In this document: positions 1 to 10,800 of the stretch, piece after piece
Layout: every line of letters starts with the position of its first letter
Position numbering within the stretch: the stretch's first letter is position 1
Made by a program: the position numbers and the translations under genes
From: Emticicia sp. CRIBPO
GTDB lineage: Bacteria > Bacteroidota > Bacteroidia > Cytophagales > Spirosomataceae
Length of the DNA stretch: 64,000 nt
Direction: 5' to 3'
Assembly (NCBI RefSeq): GCF_009905725.1
Contig: NZ_JAAAKV010000018.1
Location: 18,908 to 82,907, forward strand
Notes under the pieces: model-generated
Told to the model about the DNA's origin: nothing
What the model saw: only the letters and a program-made list of their open reading frames with translations
The model's database searches: none

Positions 1-2
1 AT

Positions 3-3000
3 AATTATCAGAAGAAGAAGCTTTTGTCAGATGGTTCGCTTACAGACGATGGTTCTCCAAGCGGTTGGAGTGGCGTCAGTCCCACAGGAAACGGAATGAA
101 TAATTATAACATCAGTCTGAACCTTATTGCAGGTTATTTTGAGGTTAAGTTCCGTATTAATTCAGACAATAACAGGATAATTACAACGAATTTGGGGGTA
201 GGGGATGTTTTTGTCATTGCCGGTCAATCCAATGCCGGAGGATATGGTAATTACGACGATGTTCCGAAAAGAAACGATATGGTATTTTGTATGAACCCGT
301 TGGGCTTCTCGTCAGATCAGGTTTTGCATAAAAAACAACATCAGAATTTTTCGATTGTGACCTTGAACTCTATCGGGGCAAACATAAACAATTCTAATAA
401 TCAGTCCTTTGCACCTAATGGTAAAGGTAAATACTACTGGCATATTCTGGGAGATAAACTGACCAGGGACGTCAATTCAGGTTATTATAGAAAAGATGTT
501 CCGGTACTTTTTTTTAATGCTGCCGTAGAAGACTCAAATATTGACAATTGGCACAGTGCTGGGAAAAGAACCTTTGATTGTGATTCTACCGGTATCATTT
601 ATCCTTCCACCGCAGATATATACCCTGCAGTAACATATTACTTAAAGCCACTGGGCTTCAGAGCTGTGTTATGGCATCAGGGGGAAGCTGACGCTGTAAT
701 GGGAGATAGAAATCCACAACATGCTACTCCGGATTACTCTACTATGAAGAGCTTTTATCAGTATCGAATGGAAGCCCTGATTTCAAATATCAGGGGTAAT
801 TTTGGTAATAGCCTGACATGGATGGTTTCAAAAGCTTCCCGTCATGATTATAGTCTTGGCAATTGCAGAAAAGGAGTAGCCCCCAACAACACTTCCCAGG
901 CAATTATAGATGCACAGACGGCTGTTGTAAATAATTCCAGTGTTTTTTCAGGACCATCTACTGATGACATAACTCTTTTGGACAGAGGAGGTGATGTACA
1001 CTTTCGAACCACGAACATGTTAAATGTTGTTGCAGACAGATGGTTTCAGAAAATGGATTTAAGTTTTATGAATGCCAGTCAGAGTAGCCTTGTTTTAAGT
1101 GAAAATCCAATATCCCCACTTCTTACTACCAATACGGTAACAGTTCCTGTAGGAAATGTAAATGGATACAATGACATAAGCCACAAGCTTTTCAAAAAGT
1201 CAGGAAACACTTTCGCGAACACCTATATATCTCCTTCCTATTCCGGGGGACAGGCTTCTTTTAACATTTCCGGACAATCAGGCGAATTCTATATACAATT
1301 TCAGAGAATCAGGGCAGGAAATGCCTATTCCGATGTTTCAACGGCAAATTTTTATTTGGGGACAGGCGGGTGTAGTGTTGGTGCACCAACAAACGTTCAG
1401 GCCACTCCGCCTTCTGTTCCATCAGGAACAGGTTCTTCTCTTAGTGCTTCCTGTACTTCGGGTGGCGTCAGATGGTATAACGTGAGCTCAGGAGGAAGTT
1501 CGTTGAGTTCCGTCAGTCCGTGGTCTACCCCTTCTCTTACTGCTCCAACCACCTATTATGCAGCTTGTAATAATGGTACTTGTGAGAGCAGCAGGGTTCA
1601 GGTCACTGTAAATATAGATACACAAGGAAGCTGCGGAACCGCCATAACATCCGGTAGCAATTATAAAATCCGTCTCAATGCCACCAATCAGGCAGTCCGG
1701 TTTAACAGCAGTAATAAACTTGAGCAAAGTACGACCGATAATAACAATATTTATCGTCTTGATGAGGTGATCCTCAATTCCGGTATTTATAAAGTAACGA
1801 ACATTGCCACTAACCAGGTGATGGAAGTTCAGAATGGTTCTCAAAGCCAGGGGGCTTATATTGTTTCGTCGGGGTCTTATAATAATGAAAGTTACAAAAG
1901 ATTCAGATTCCAGCTGGACGGTAACAGTTTCAGGATCATCCCAATGAGTGTGGATGGCTGGAACTGGGGTCTTAATATGGAAACATATACAGGATCAGGA
2001 GAATACGGGTTGATCAGGCAATATGGATATGGCAGTCCGGTAGGTGACTATGCTCTTTTTAAAGTTTGTCCTACCAGCACTGACCCTCCCTGTAGCGTCA
2101 ATTCTCCTTCTGTTTCGCCTTCGAGTGTCACCATAAATGCTGCCAGCGGAAGCGGGTCATTCAGCGGAACCTGTGCATCGGGTAGTACCATCAGATGGTA
2201 TAACGTGGCTTCGGGTGGTACTTCCCTGAGTTCTTTAAGTTCCTGGACTACGCCGGTGGTTTCAAGTAGCACAACTTATTATGCTGCCTGTAATAATGGC
2301 ACTTGTGAAAGCTCCAGAGTATCGGTTCAGGTTATCATAAATTCTCCTTCTGGGACCTGTTCCGCTTCGACGTCAATAACCTCCGGTGGTTTGTACCATA
2401 TCAATGTAAAAGACCAGTCAGGGTTTATCGGAAAAGAGAGCAGCGGGAAATATAAACAAGGGGTATCTGCAGCTACTTTCAAAATAGAACTTGCAGAAAC
2501 CGTAGATGACATAAAATACTATAAAATCACTAATAATAATGAAAATACCGGTGTTCAGGTGATGGGAGGCAGCGACCCTCTGGCCAACGGAGCGAATATG
2601 ATCCAGGGGACTTACAACAGTCAGGAATATCAGAAGTTTGCGTTCGTTTACAATAATGCAGGGTTCTTCAAGATTGTTCCCAAGCACACCTCAACATGGT
2701 CATGGGGTTTGCAAATGGAAACTTATACAGGTTCAGGAGAGTATGGTCTGATCAGGCAATATGGCGTTGATAATCCTCCCGCTGCCAACCAGCTTTTCAG
2801 GGTCTGTTACCTCAGTGGCGGGGCCAGGTTAAGTGCAGAAGAGGCCGTTTCATTGTCTGAATCAAATGAAGGTTTGTTTACGATCTACCCTAATCCGGTT
2901 ACGACTACGCTAACCCTTGTGTTTTATGCCAAGAAGGAAGCGAAAGCGGATTTTCTTATCTATGATATGTCAGGCAGGATGGTTAAAAGTGTTTCAAAGA

Positions 3001-3122
3001 TATCAGGTTTGGGTAAACAGGAAATCAAAATTGATGTGGAAACGCTGAACGACGGCAAATACCTCATCAAATCCGTGGTTGATGAAAAGACCTTTGTGAA
3101 GCAATTTGTGAAACAGAATTAG
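3..3122 (+). CDS. Secreted SGNH/DUF303-type carbohydrate esterase with Ig-like and ricin-like modules and T9SS sorting domain (5' partial)
   Basis: The frame is open from the window edge, so the N-terminus and signal peptide are missing. The N-terminal part has the sialate O-acetylesterase/CE6-like blocks: GQSNAGG (nucleophile Ser) near residue 75, WHQGEADA near 220 and a GGDVHF block near 320 giving the Asp-His pair. It probably deacetylates a polysaccharide outside the cell. Two similar Ig-like modules follow (sharing TTYYAACNNGTCESSRV), alternating with two beta-trefoil/ricin-like modules (both containing WGLQMETYTGSGEYGLIRQYG or a close variant), so the module pair looks duplicated. The last 75 residues start IYPNPV and end in Lys-rich FVKQFVKQN, a type A T9SS sorting domain that exports and anchors the protein. 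A terminator follows the stop codon. The domain reading is firm; the substrate is unknown. Confidence 0.85.
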   Translation, partial: NYQKKKLLSDGSLTDDGSPSGWSGVSPTGNGMNNYNISLNLIAGYFEVKFRINSDNNRIITTNLGVGDVFVIAGQSNAGGYGNYDDVPKRNDMVFCMNPLGFSSDQVLHKKQHQNFSIVTLNSIGANINNSNNQSFAPNGKGKYYWHILGDKLTRDVNSGYYRKDVPVLFFNAAVEDSNIDNWHSAGKRTFDCDSTGIIYPSTADIYPAVTYYLKPLGFRAVLWHQGEADAVMGDRNPQHATPDYSTMKSFYQYRMEALISNIRGNFGNSLTWMVSKASRHDYSLGNCRKGVAPNNTSQAIIDAQTAVVNNSSVFSGPSTDDITLLDRGGDVHFRTTNMLNVVADRWFQKMDLSFMNASQSSLVLSENPISPLLTTNTVTVPVGNVNGYNDISHKLFKKSGNTFANTYISPSYSGGQASFNISGQSGEFYIQFQRIRAGNAYSDVSTANFYLGTGGCSVGAPTNVQATPPSVPSGTGSSLSASCTSGGVRWYNVSSGGSSLSSVSPWSTPSLTAPTTYYAACNNGTCESSRVQVTVNIDTQGSCGTAITSGSNYKIRLNATNQAVRFNSSNKLEQSTTDNNNIYRLDEVILNSGIYKVTNIATNQVMEVQNGSQSQGAYIVSSGSYNNESYKRFRFQLDGNSFRIIPMSVDGWNWGLNMETYTGSGEYGLIRQYGYGSPVGDYALFKVCPTSTDPPCSVNSPSVSPSSVTINAASGSGSFSGTCASGSTIRWYNVASGGTSLSSLSSWTTPVVSSSTTYYAACNNGTCESSRVSVQVIINSPSGTCSASTSITSGGLYHINVKDQSGFIGKESSGKYKQGVSAATFKIELAETVDDIKYYKITNNNENTGVQVMGGSDPLANGANMIQGTYNSQEYQKFAFVYNNAGFFKIVPKHTSTWSWGLQMETYTGSGEYGLIRQYGVDNPPAANQLFRVCYLSGGARLSAEEAVSLSESNEGLFTIYPNPVTTTLTLVFYAKKEAKADFLIYDMSGRMVKSVSKISGLGKQEIKIDVETLNDGKYLIKSVVDEKTFVKQFVKQN

Positions 3123-3144
3123 CACTAATTACGATGTCGGTATT

Positions 3145-3177
3145 GAAAGGGCAATTTTGGAAGTTGCCCTTTCTTTT
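3145..3177 (+). terminator. Rho-independent terminator of the esterase gene
   Basis: A 10-bp perfect stem GAAAGGGCAA / TTGCCCTTTC with a 9-nt loop is followed by TTTTA, 23 nt after the esterase stop codon. Confidence 0.8.
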
Positions 3178-3299
3178 ACATTCAGGAGACTTTTACATCA
3201 ATACCCGTATAATCTGTAAGTCCCTGAAAAAGACTTATCCACATTTTTAAAACTTCTCTACAATCCTGTTACCGCGGTAAATATGTTTTTAAAATGTAT

Positions 3300-3307
3300 T
3301 ATCTTTG
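3300..3307 (+). promoter_or_regulatory. Candidate -7 promoter element for parAB
   Basis: TATCTTTG matches the Bacteroidota -7 consensus TAnnTTTG, about 55 nt before the parA ATG. No clear TTTG is found at the -33 position, so this is a partial match. Confidence 0.4.
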
Positions 3308-3361
3308 CGTTCCGCAGGAGTGTCCGCATGGATGTGCCTGCCCTAAACAAACCAAGGAACC

Positions 3362-4201
3362 ATGGGAAAAATTGTCTCAATCGTAAATCAAAAAGGTGGA
3401 GTAGGTAAAACAACTACGGCTATCAACCTGTCTGCCTCACTGGCTATTCTGGATTATAAAGTGCTGATCATTGACACTGATCCACAGGCCAACGCCGGTT
3501 CAGGTATTGGTATTGACAGTAAGGACATTGAGAATAATATATACACCGCCCTGATCGGACAGTCGGAACTGAAAGATTGTATCATCAAAACCAATATTCC
3601 TAATCTCGACCTGATCTCATCACACATTGATCTGGCAGGTTTTGAGCTTGAAATTGTCAACCAGGTGGCCAGGGAATATATTTTAAAGGAATTGATAGAT
3701 GGCCTGAGAGATCAGTATGATTTTATTTTCATTGACTGTTCTCCGTCCCTGGGTCTGATGGTCATCAACTCCATCGTGGCTTCTGATTCGGTTTTGATCC
3801 CTGTTCAGTGTGAGTATTTCGCCCTTGAAGGTATCGCCAAGCTTCAGAATACGATCGAGATCATCAAGAAGAGGCTGAACCCGAACCTGATCATGGAAGG
3901 GTATGTTCTGACCATGTATGACGGAAGGACCAATCTTTCTAAAATGGTGGTGGAAGACGTAAGGAAATACTTCGGTAAGTTGTGTTTTGAGACCATCGTG
4001 CCGCGTAACATCAAACTGGCCGAAGCCCCGAGTTACGGTGTGCCTGCCCTGCTGATGTTCTCAGGAGAAAAAGAAGGCGAATTCGATATCAGGTTCCTGG
4101 AAAACAAAGGAGCTCTGAGTTATATCGACCTGGCCAAAGAGATGTTGAAAAGAAATAATTTGGAAGAGATAAAAAACAATCAGGAGAATGTTACCAAATA
4201 G
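3362..4201 (+). CDS. parA: Chromosome partitioning ATPase ParA
   Basis: 279 aa, the usual size for ParA/Soj. The deviant Walker A motif KGGVGKTTTAINL lies at residues 11-23, the A' motif IIDTDPQANA near 37-46 and the Walker B-like FIFIDCSPSLG near 120-130. It is a P-loop ATPase that binds nonspecific DNA and moves ParB-parS complexes during chromosome segregation. The 3' end overlaps parB by 14 bp, so the two are cotranscribed and probably translationally coupled. A long hydrophilic insertion near the C-terminus (GEKEGEFDIRFLENKGA) replaces the short loop of many ParA proteins; its meaning is unclear. The start is ATG, preceded by AAGGAACC. No parS palindrome of the usual type was seen nearby. 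Confidence 0.95.
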   Translation: MGKIVSIVNQKGGVGKTTTAINLSASLAILDYKVLIIDTDPQANAGSGIGIDSKDIENNIYTALIGQSELKDCIIKTNIPNLDLISSHIDLAGFELEIVNQVAREYILKELIDGLRDQYDFIFIDCSPSLGLMVINSIVASDSVLIPVQCEYFALEGIAKLQNTIEIIKKRLNPNLIMEGYVLTMYDGRTNLSKMVVEDVRKYFGKLCFETIVPRNIKLAEAPSYGVPALLMFSGEKEGEFDIRFLENKGALSYIDLAKEMLKRNNLEEIKNNQENVTK

Positions 4202-5057
4202 AGGAAGAGGTTTAGGCTCCTTACTGTCTGACAGCGAACTGGTTGTTAGCCAGAAAGTGGCAGCTTTTAAAGGTGTAAAAGAACTTGAACTCGATAAAAT
4301 TCAGGCAGGAGCATTTCAGCCGAGAACGGATTTTGATGAAACGGCCATTCGTGAACTGGCGGAGTCAATCAAAGTGCACGGCATCATTCAGCCCATCACC
4401 GTCAGAGAGCTGGAAAAAGATAAGTTTGAGATCATTTCAGGGGAGAGGCGTTACAGGGCGGCCCTGAAAGCCGGATTGACCAAAGTGCCTGCCTATATCA
4501 GGGATGTGGATGATCAGCGGTCGCTTGAAATGGCCCTTATCGAAAACATTCAGCGTGAAAACCTCAACCCGATTGAAATTGCATTGTCTTACCAGAGGAT
4601 GATCAATGAATGTAACCTGCTGCAGGAAGAACTGGGAGGAAGAGTCGGTAAAAACAGGACTACGGTAAACAATTACCTTAGATTGCTTCAATTGCCTGCT
4701 GAAATTCAGACGGGTTTGATATTGGGACTGCTGAGTGTGGGGCAGGCGAGGCCTCTGATTACCCTTGAAGACAAACTTTTTCAGATTGAATTATATAAGA
4801 GGATTATTGAGCAGGACCTGAGTGCCAGAAAAGTGGAACAACTGGTCAAGGAAGAAAATACTTTTGAAAGAGAGGCCTCGGCCCTGGATAGATACCGGGA
4901 AGACATGAGGATCGAAGAAATTACTTTAAAAGGTAAAACACTGGTGCCCATCAAGATCAATATCTCGGATATTGAGAAAGGACACGTTTCTATTAAATTC
5001 TCCAATGATGAGCAGCTGGAGACCATTCTGAGAAAACTGGAGTCTATCAAGGCTTAA
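4188..5057 (+). CDS. parB: Chromosome partitioning protein ParB
   Basis: 289 aa. It begins with the family signature RGRGLGSLL, then has the CTPase/ParB N-terminal domain with PRTDFDE near residue 46 and GERRYRAA near 85, followed by ENIQRENLNPIE. The HTH for parS recognition is around residues 140-170 (VGKNRTTVNNYLRLL). A C-terminal dimerisation segment follows. It binds parS, slides as a CTP clamp and acts with ParA in origin segregation. It overlaps parA by 14 bp. The next gene starts 36 nt downstream and could be read through from this operon. Confidence 0.95.
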   Translation: MLPNRGRGLGSLLSDSELVVSQKVAAFKGVKELELDKIQAGAFQPRTDFDETAIRELAESIKVHGIIQPITVRELEKDKFEIISGERRYRAALKAGLTKVPAYIRDVDDQRSLEMALIENIQRENLNPIEIALSYQRMINECNLLQEELGGRVGKNRTTVNNYLRLLQLPAEIQTGLILGLLSVGQARPLITLEDKLFQIELYKRIIEQDLSARKVEQLVKEENTFEREASALDRYREDMRIEEITLKGKTLVPIKINISDIEKGHVSIKFSNDEQLETILRKLESIKA

Positions 5058-5093
5058 GTGCGGCTCTGAAAACCTAAGTTTGCCTGACAGCTT

Positions 5094-6503
5094 ATGAGTT
5101 ATAAGTCTACTCTTTTATTTCTCCTGTTAATTCCCTTCGTGTCATCCGGGCAGGTGGTTCATCCCGATTCTATCCGCATGGACCTGGACAGGAGTCTGAC
5201 TTATCTTGCTGAAAATCAAACACTTGAAACCATAGAGGGTAAGCAATATAAAGGAGAATGGGAGGCTTATATGAGAATGAAAGGCTTCTTTTTTTTGCTG
5301 GGCCCCCGTAATAAATACCGCGATTCCAATTGTTTTACCATGGCCGGGATCTACAACAGCCTGGCTGAGCTGTACCTGGCAGATACTTCGAAGAAGCAGA
5401 TTCTGCCGATGCTGGATAAAGTATATCCCGAAATCCTGAGCTATTCTACCGGAAACCGCTTTAATTTCTGGAAAAACCTCCCCCCGAGAAGAGACCTTCA
5501 GATGTTTAGCAAAGAGCCCGATCCCGTGCCCAAAGTGCGGAGGCCGACGACTTTCCTGCTTGAGGAACGCTTCATGAATAATGCCGCCAATGTGGAAAAT
5601 GACGCTGACGATACCTCGATGGGCAACCTTGCGGTGTGGTATCATCAAAAGATTTTCGGCGGGCATGACACACTTCAACGGGCTGACCACCGTCTGTTTG
5701 ACAGCTATGTCGACAAGGACAGGTATAACCGCCACTGGTACAATTATCTTTTTCACGGATTCAGGAATTCAGGAGCCTACATGACCTGGTTTGGTCAGGA
5801 GAAAGAACTGACGGAATGGAGCTTTCATAAAGTGGTGTTGCACAACATGGTCTTTTTTATGCCTTTCAGTATCTGTTACCCTCATGCCTATGAGCCGTAC
5901 ATTCCCTGGGGAGCAAATGACGTGGATGTGGTAGTGAACGCCAACGTACTGACCTATTTATCTAAAAGCGGGCAAGTGGGTGAAAGTGCAGGCAGTGCCC
6001 GGGCAGGTGAGCTGATCCGGAAACATGCCAGAAGGGGCCGCTGGAATCGGATGGGCATATACTATCCCAACCGCTATCATTTTCATTATGCGGTTTCGAG
6101 GGCTTTGGCCTCAGGCGACACCGCGTTGGTTTCATCGTCTCAATACCTGATCAGGCATCTGACGAAAACACAACACCCTGACGGGAGTTTTACAAGCCGC
6201 AGGAAGGTCAATAGGCACGACAGGCTGCAATCTTCTGTTTATGCCACCCTGGCCTTGCTTTATCTGAAAGAATCGGGGCAGCAGGTGCCTGTGGACATGA
6301 TCCATAAATCGATGGCGTTCATTCACAGTCACAGGAAACAACAGGGAGGGCAGACTTACTGGGAGGGCGGTGTTTTCTTTTCCGGGGGGACAGTGGTCAG
6401 AAACCTGCTTTATTTCACTTCGGATGCTTACACCACGGCTTTGGTGGCACTGGCATTTCAGAAATATGAAAGGCTTATCAAATCAGATTCCTCCAACCTC
6501 TGA
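5094..6503 (+). CDS. Secreted protein of unknown function, probable alpha-toroid fold
   Basis: 469 aa with an N-terminal signal peptide (hydrophobic LLFLLLIPFVSSGQ, residues 6-19), so it is likely periplasmic or outer-membrane-associated. I do not recognise a named family. The C-terminal half has helical repeats with HPDGSF and SSVYATLALLYL motifs and ends SDAYTTALVALAFQKYE, reminiscent of the alpha/alpha toroids of terpenoid-cyclase-like or glycan-active proteins; this is inference only. It lies 36 nt after parB on the same strand. Its last 21 bp overlap the end of the convergent gene at 6483-7490, and no separate terminator is visible between them. Confidence 0.75.
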   Translation: MSYKSTLLFLLLIPFVSSGQVVHPDSIRMDLDRSLTYLAENQTLETIEGKQYKGEWEAYMRMKGFFFLLGPRNKYRDSNCFTMAGIYNSLAELYLADTSKKQILPMLDKVYPEILSYSTGNRFNFWKNLPPRRDLQMFSKEPDPVPKVRRPTTFLLEERFMNNAANVENDADDTSMGNLAVWYHQKIFGGHDTLQRADHRLFDSYVDKDRYNRHWYNYLFHGFRNSGAYMTWFGQEKELTEWSFHKVVLHNMVFFMPFSICYPHAYEPYIPWGANDVDVVVNANVLTYLSKSGQVGESAGSARAGELIRKHARRGRWNRMGIYYPNRYHFHYAVSRALASGDTALVSSSQYLIRHLTKTQHPDGSFTSRRKVNRHDRLQSSVYATLALLYLKESGQQVPVDMIHKSMAFIHSHRKQQGGQTYWEGGVFFSGGTVVRNLLYFTSDAYTTALVALAFQKYERLIKSDSSNL

Positions 6504-7490
6504 AGCAGGATCTTCAATTTTAATCATCAGGATCGTCCGGGCACTTCCGATGGCAATGGCCGTATGGTCGGACGTGAAAATGGTCTCGTAAATACTGAAG
6601 GCTTTATTGAGTTTTGCTCCGAATACCTGGAAGTTTCCGGATTTGTCATCCAGTACTATCTGGCCGTCGCAGGCAGAATAAATGTCATATTTCTGACCGG
6701 CAACACGCCCCCAAAGCAAGCCTGAGCCCGGAATGATCACCCTGTTACGGTTGTGGTAAATCTCGCCTTTCTTGCCGATCCAGCCTCCTGTGGCTACATA
6801 ATTGTCTTTGTCGAGAAACTGAACCTCGTGGAATATGTTCTTACCGATCTTGTTTTTCTTTTTCCATTTTTCGTCATTCAGTACAAACAACTTGGTCTTG
6901 TTGGGTGTGTACATCAGGGCATAGACGCGTTCGTTGAAAGGATTGTACTTTACACACCAGACCATCTGGAACGGATTGAAATAAATACGTTTCCATGAAA
7001 TTCCGCCGTCGTTTGACTCGAGTATGAAGCCGTTGGGCACTGTTTTTCCTGAATGGGCTATTTTTGATTTTCCGCCGCAAATGTAAACTTTGGAACTGTT
7101 GACGACCACCATGTTATAAAAACATGAATTTTCGTAACCTTTCACCTTAATCGTTTTCCAGGACTTATCGGTAAGGTTGTGTTTGTAAATCACCCCTTTG
7201 TCGCCGCAGGCAATGATATTCTGCTCATCAAACCTGTCAAACTTGTAGATGTCCACTTTTTCGGAAGGGTAGTCGATAGCAGAGAGGTTGCCCTTGTTAT
7301 CAATGGTTTGCAGGATGCCGTACTTGCCGCCAATCCAGTATTTTTCACCTACCTGCATGATGTCATAGTAGGAAGAATCTTTAAAAGAATTCCCCTGCTG
7401 CAATACCTCAATAGACACAGTCTGTCCATCGGTACTAAAGCAAAAAAACGTAATTAAAAGCAAAACTGCTATTTGTAGTTTTCTATTCAA
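6483..7490 (-). CDS. Secreted beta-propeller-like protein (YCF48/BNR type)
   Basis: 335 aa with a signal peptide (LQIAVLLLITFFCFSTDGQ). The body consists of repeated units such as YWIGGKYGILQTID, IIACGDKGVIYKHN and NGFILESNDGGISWKRI. The last contains the S-x-D-G-G-x-x-W core of BNR/photosynthesis-system-II-assembly-like (YCF48) blades. The role is unknown; such propellers usually bind proteins or glycans. It converges with the preceding gene and overlaps it by 21 bp. It has its own promoter at 7539-7569. There is no T9SS sorting domain, so it is probably periplasmic. Confidence 0.75.
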   Translation of the reverse strand: MNRKLQIAVLLLITFFCFSTDGQTVSIEVLQQGNSFKDSSYYDIMQVGEKYWIGGKYGILQTIDNKGNLSAIDYPSEKVDIYKFDRFDEQNIIACGDKGVIYKHNLTDKSWKTIKVKGYENSCFYNMVVVNSSKVYICGGKSKIAHSGKTVPNGFILESNDGGISWKRIYFNPFQMVWCVKYNPFNERVYALMYTPNKTKLFVLNDEKWKKKNKIGKNIFHEVQFLDKDNYVATGGWIGKKGEIYHNRNRVIIPGSGLLWGRVAGQKYDIYSACDGQIVLDDKSGNFQVFGAKLNKAFSIYETIFTSDHTAIAIGSARTILMIKIEDPASEVGGI

Positions 7491-7538
7491 ACGTGGAACG
7501 GCTTTTTAGTAAGGGTTGTAAATAATCTCCTGGTTACG

Positions 7539-7569
7539 CAAAAATAAGGAGTGGGAACGACTATACAAA
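7539..7569 (-). promoter_or_regulatory. Bacteroidota sigma-A promoter for the propeller gene
   Basis: Read on the - strand: TTTG (7569-7566), a 19-nt spacer, then TATTTTTG (7546-7539), a full match to TTTG-N19/21-TAnnTTTG. The predicted transcript start is near 7534, giving a leader of about 44 nt. Confidence 0.7.
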
Positions 7570-7867
7570 ATCGAATATATAATCAGGGCTCATTTTTTTT
7601 AGCCGTGGCAGGATTACGGCTTTTTTGAAACAGCGGGGCTACTTTGTCTGGAAAATATTTCAATTATGACTCCGTTTAATAACATTCTGATTTCAGGAGG
7701 AAGTTTTTTATATGAAATGAAAATAAATAGGCATTCTTTGCACCCGGTTTTATAATGCAGCCTTTTGGATTGTAGTATATTTATATAAGTTTAAAATTTA
7801 ACTTTCATTCCTTTGTAAGAATTAGAATGATTTTTGCGGGGAAAAAAGTACGGGTATCAAACAGAAA
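7570..7867. other. AT-rich intergenic region before the PAS kinase
   Basis: No ORF, tRNA or strong hairpin is visible. It must carry the promoter of the signalling cluster, but I could not find a full TTTG/TAnnTTTG pair. Confidence 0.5.
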
Positions 7868-10800
7868 TTGGAAATGCTGACTTTAAATGATTTGAGATCG
7901 ATATTCAGGGCCACGCCGGCAGCGTCTGTTATTTTGTTGCCTGATTCACCTGATTTTAAGATTGTGGAGGTGAATGATAATTTCCTTTCGGTTTCCAGGG
8001 CAAGAAGAGAAGATATTTTAGGTAAACCGCTCTTTGATACATTTCCTGTGGCTCCTCTTGAATCCAACATTTTGTTCAGAGAAATGATCAGGTCTTCTTT
8101 CGATGAGCTGGTCAGGACAAAAAACGCTCAGAAGCTCCCCATTCAGCGGTACGATATCAAAAATGAGACGCAAACCGCTTACCTGGCCCGGTACTGGAGA
8201 GCGGAGTCATCACCAGTTCTTAATGATCAGGGGGAAGTGGCCTACATAATATACTCTTCATCGGATGTTACCGACAAGATCATTTCAGAAACACATTCCG
8301 ACATCCTGATCAACAACACGGAAGAGTCGTTTATCCTCACCGACAAAGACCTCACGATCGTTTCCTTTAACAAGCAGTTTTCAATCACTTACCAGCAGTA
8401 TTTCGGCGGAGAGATTGAAGTCGGAAAAAGTATCCTGAACTATGCCAAAGAGGGGCGGGCCCAGTTTATGGCAGATCTGTATCAGAAAATATTGGCCGGA
8501 GAGTCTGTAAATTATGATATTGAAATATCTCCTGAAGGGCTGCCGCCCAAACACTTCAGGCTTAATTATAAACCTGCACAGACCTCTGAAGGCGAGCTTT
8601 TCGGAGCTTTCGTCTCCATTATCGATGTAACGGAACAAAAGGAATCACAGAATAAACTGGAGGCCAATGAAAAGAGGTTCAGGGCCCTGGTCGAAAACGG
8701 AGAAGATGCGGTAGCTATACTCAGTGCGGCCGGGAAGCCGGTATATATTTCCCCATCCACGACAAAGATGCTGGGATTCTTCGAGGAAGAGCTCCTGACC
8801 AAAAACATCATCTCTTTTATTCATAATGATGATATTGAACTGGTAAATGAAATACTGACCAGGGCCATTGATCAGCATGGTGTTTCGCAGCCGGGTATTA
8901 TTTTCAGGATGATCCATAAACACGGGGGCTGGCGATGGGTCGAATCTGTCTTTACCAACCTCATTCATGAGCCGACCATCCGGGGGATCATCGTTAATTT
9001 CAGGGATATAACCGAGAAAAGAGAAGCCGAACTGAAACTGATCAACAGCGAAAAAGTACTGAAAGAAGCACAGAGGATAGCCAGAATCGGCAACTGGAAA
9101 CTAACGCTGGCGAATCAGAAACTGGAATGGTCGGAAGAGGTTTATCATATCTTTGATCAGGAACCTGGGGAAGAATCACTTGATTATGAGACCTTTTTGA
9201 ATTTTGTCCACCCCGACGACCAGAAGAGGGTCATTGAAGCTTATTCCAACTCGATCGTCGAAAAGACCGACTACAATATCAGTTACAGGATCTTGACCGG
9301 CTCAGGGAAGATCAAGTACGTGATAGAGGAATGCAAAACCTATCACGACAAAAAAGGCCATCCTGAATACTCCTACGGTACTGTGCAGGACATTACTGAA
9401 CAGACACTGGCCCACGAAAACGTCAGGAAAAGCCAGGCCATGCTTCAGAAAATACTTGACCGCTCACTGGATGTCATCTGTACTTTGGATTCATTCGGAC
9501 GCTATAAGCAGGTGAGTGCGGCCTCCCTCAGGCTTTGGGGCTATACTCCTGAGGAAATGATAGGGAGATCGTTTGTTAATTTTGTGTTTGAAGAAGATCA
9601 CATAGCCACTACCAATGTAGGCGTCCAGGTCATCGGTGAAATAGAAAAAGTCAATTTTGAAAACAGGTATGTCGCAAAAGACGGGACTCACGTGCACATG
9701 GAATGGTCCATCCGCTGGGATGAAGCGGAAGGTTTGCTGTTTTGTGTAGGAAAGGATGTGACCGAAAGGAAAAAAATACAGGCTCTGATAGAGTCTGAAA
9801 GGCGTGAAAATGAAGCCCTTATTAACAGCACCGAAGATCTCGTCTGGAGCGTAAGTAAGGATTTAAGGATTTTGGCAGCCAATAATGCTTTTCTGAGGAG
9901 CTTGGAACGGTATTCAGGATTGAAATTTTCTATTGGCGATTATTTGGGGTCGGAAGAGGTTTTTGGGAAAGATTTCGTAGTCTTCTGGGAATCGCTTTAC
10001 AACCGGGCACTGGCCGGAGAAAATTTCAAGTATGAAATGTTTTTTCCGAAATCCGAATTAATGGAAGAAGACGTCTGGTCTGAAATAAGGTTTAATCCCA
10101 TTTACGGAGAGGGAGAAACTATTGGAATCGTCTGCTATGAAAGGAACATGACTGAAAGGAAACTGGCCGAAGAGAAAATCCGGATCAGTGAAGCAGAACT
10201 CGCCGAAGCCCAGAGGCTGGCTAAACTCGGAAGCTGGAATATGGACCGCCTTACAGGGAAAATCATCTGGTCGGGAGAACTCGACAATATTTTTGAGGTG
10301 GATAAAGAAATTTTTAAACTGGATTATGACTCCGTCTTGAGTCTTATAGAAGAAGGGGACAGGCAGAGGGTGAGTGAAATAATAGAAAAGGCATTTTTAA
10401 ATGGTGAGGATTTCAGAATGGAGTACCGGATTACTACCCCGAAAGGAAACGGAAAGAACATCCAGGTAGTGGGTTATGTAAATAAAGATGAAAATGGAGA
10501 AGTAACCCGTCTTTATGGTACCGCACAGGATGTTACAGAGACCATTCAGACCAAAATCGCTCTCATCGAAAGTAACATCCGTTATGAATATGTGTCAAAA
10601 GCCACATTTGATGCGATCTGGGATTGGGATTTGAAAAAAGACCACATTTTCTGGGGTGAAAACTTTGAAAAAATATTCGGACATCCTCTTCAAACGCTGA
10701 AACAAAGCAGCGAATCCTGGACAGATCACATCCATCCCGATGACTATAAGCGGGTGAAAGAGAAAATCTTTGAACACATTAACGGTACAAAAAACAATTG

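Noticed and set aside
7484..7500. parS site near parAB
   Set aside because: AACGTGGAAC is only a half-site of the usual Bacteroidota parS palindrome; the other half does not match.
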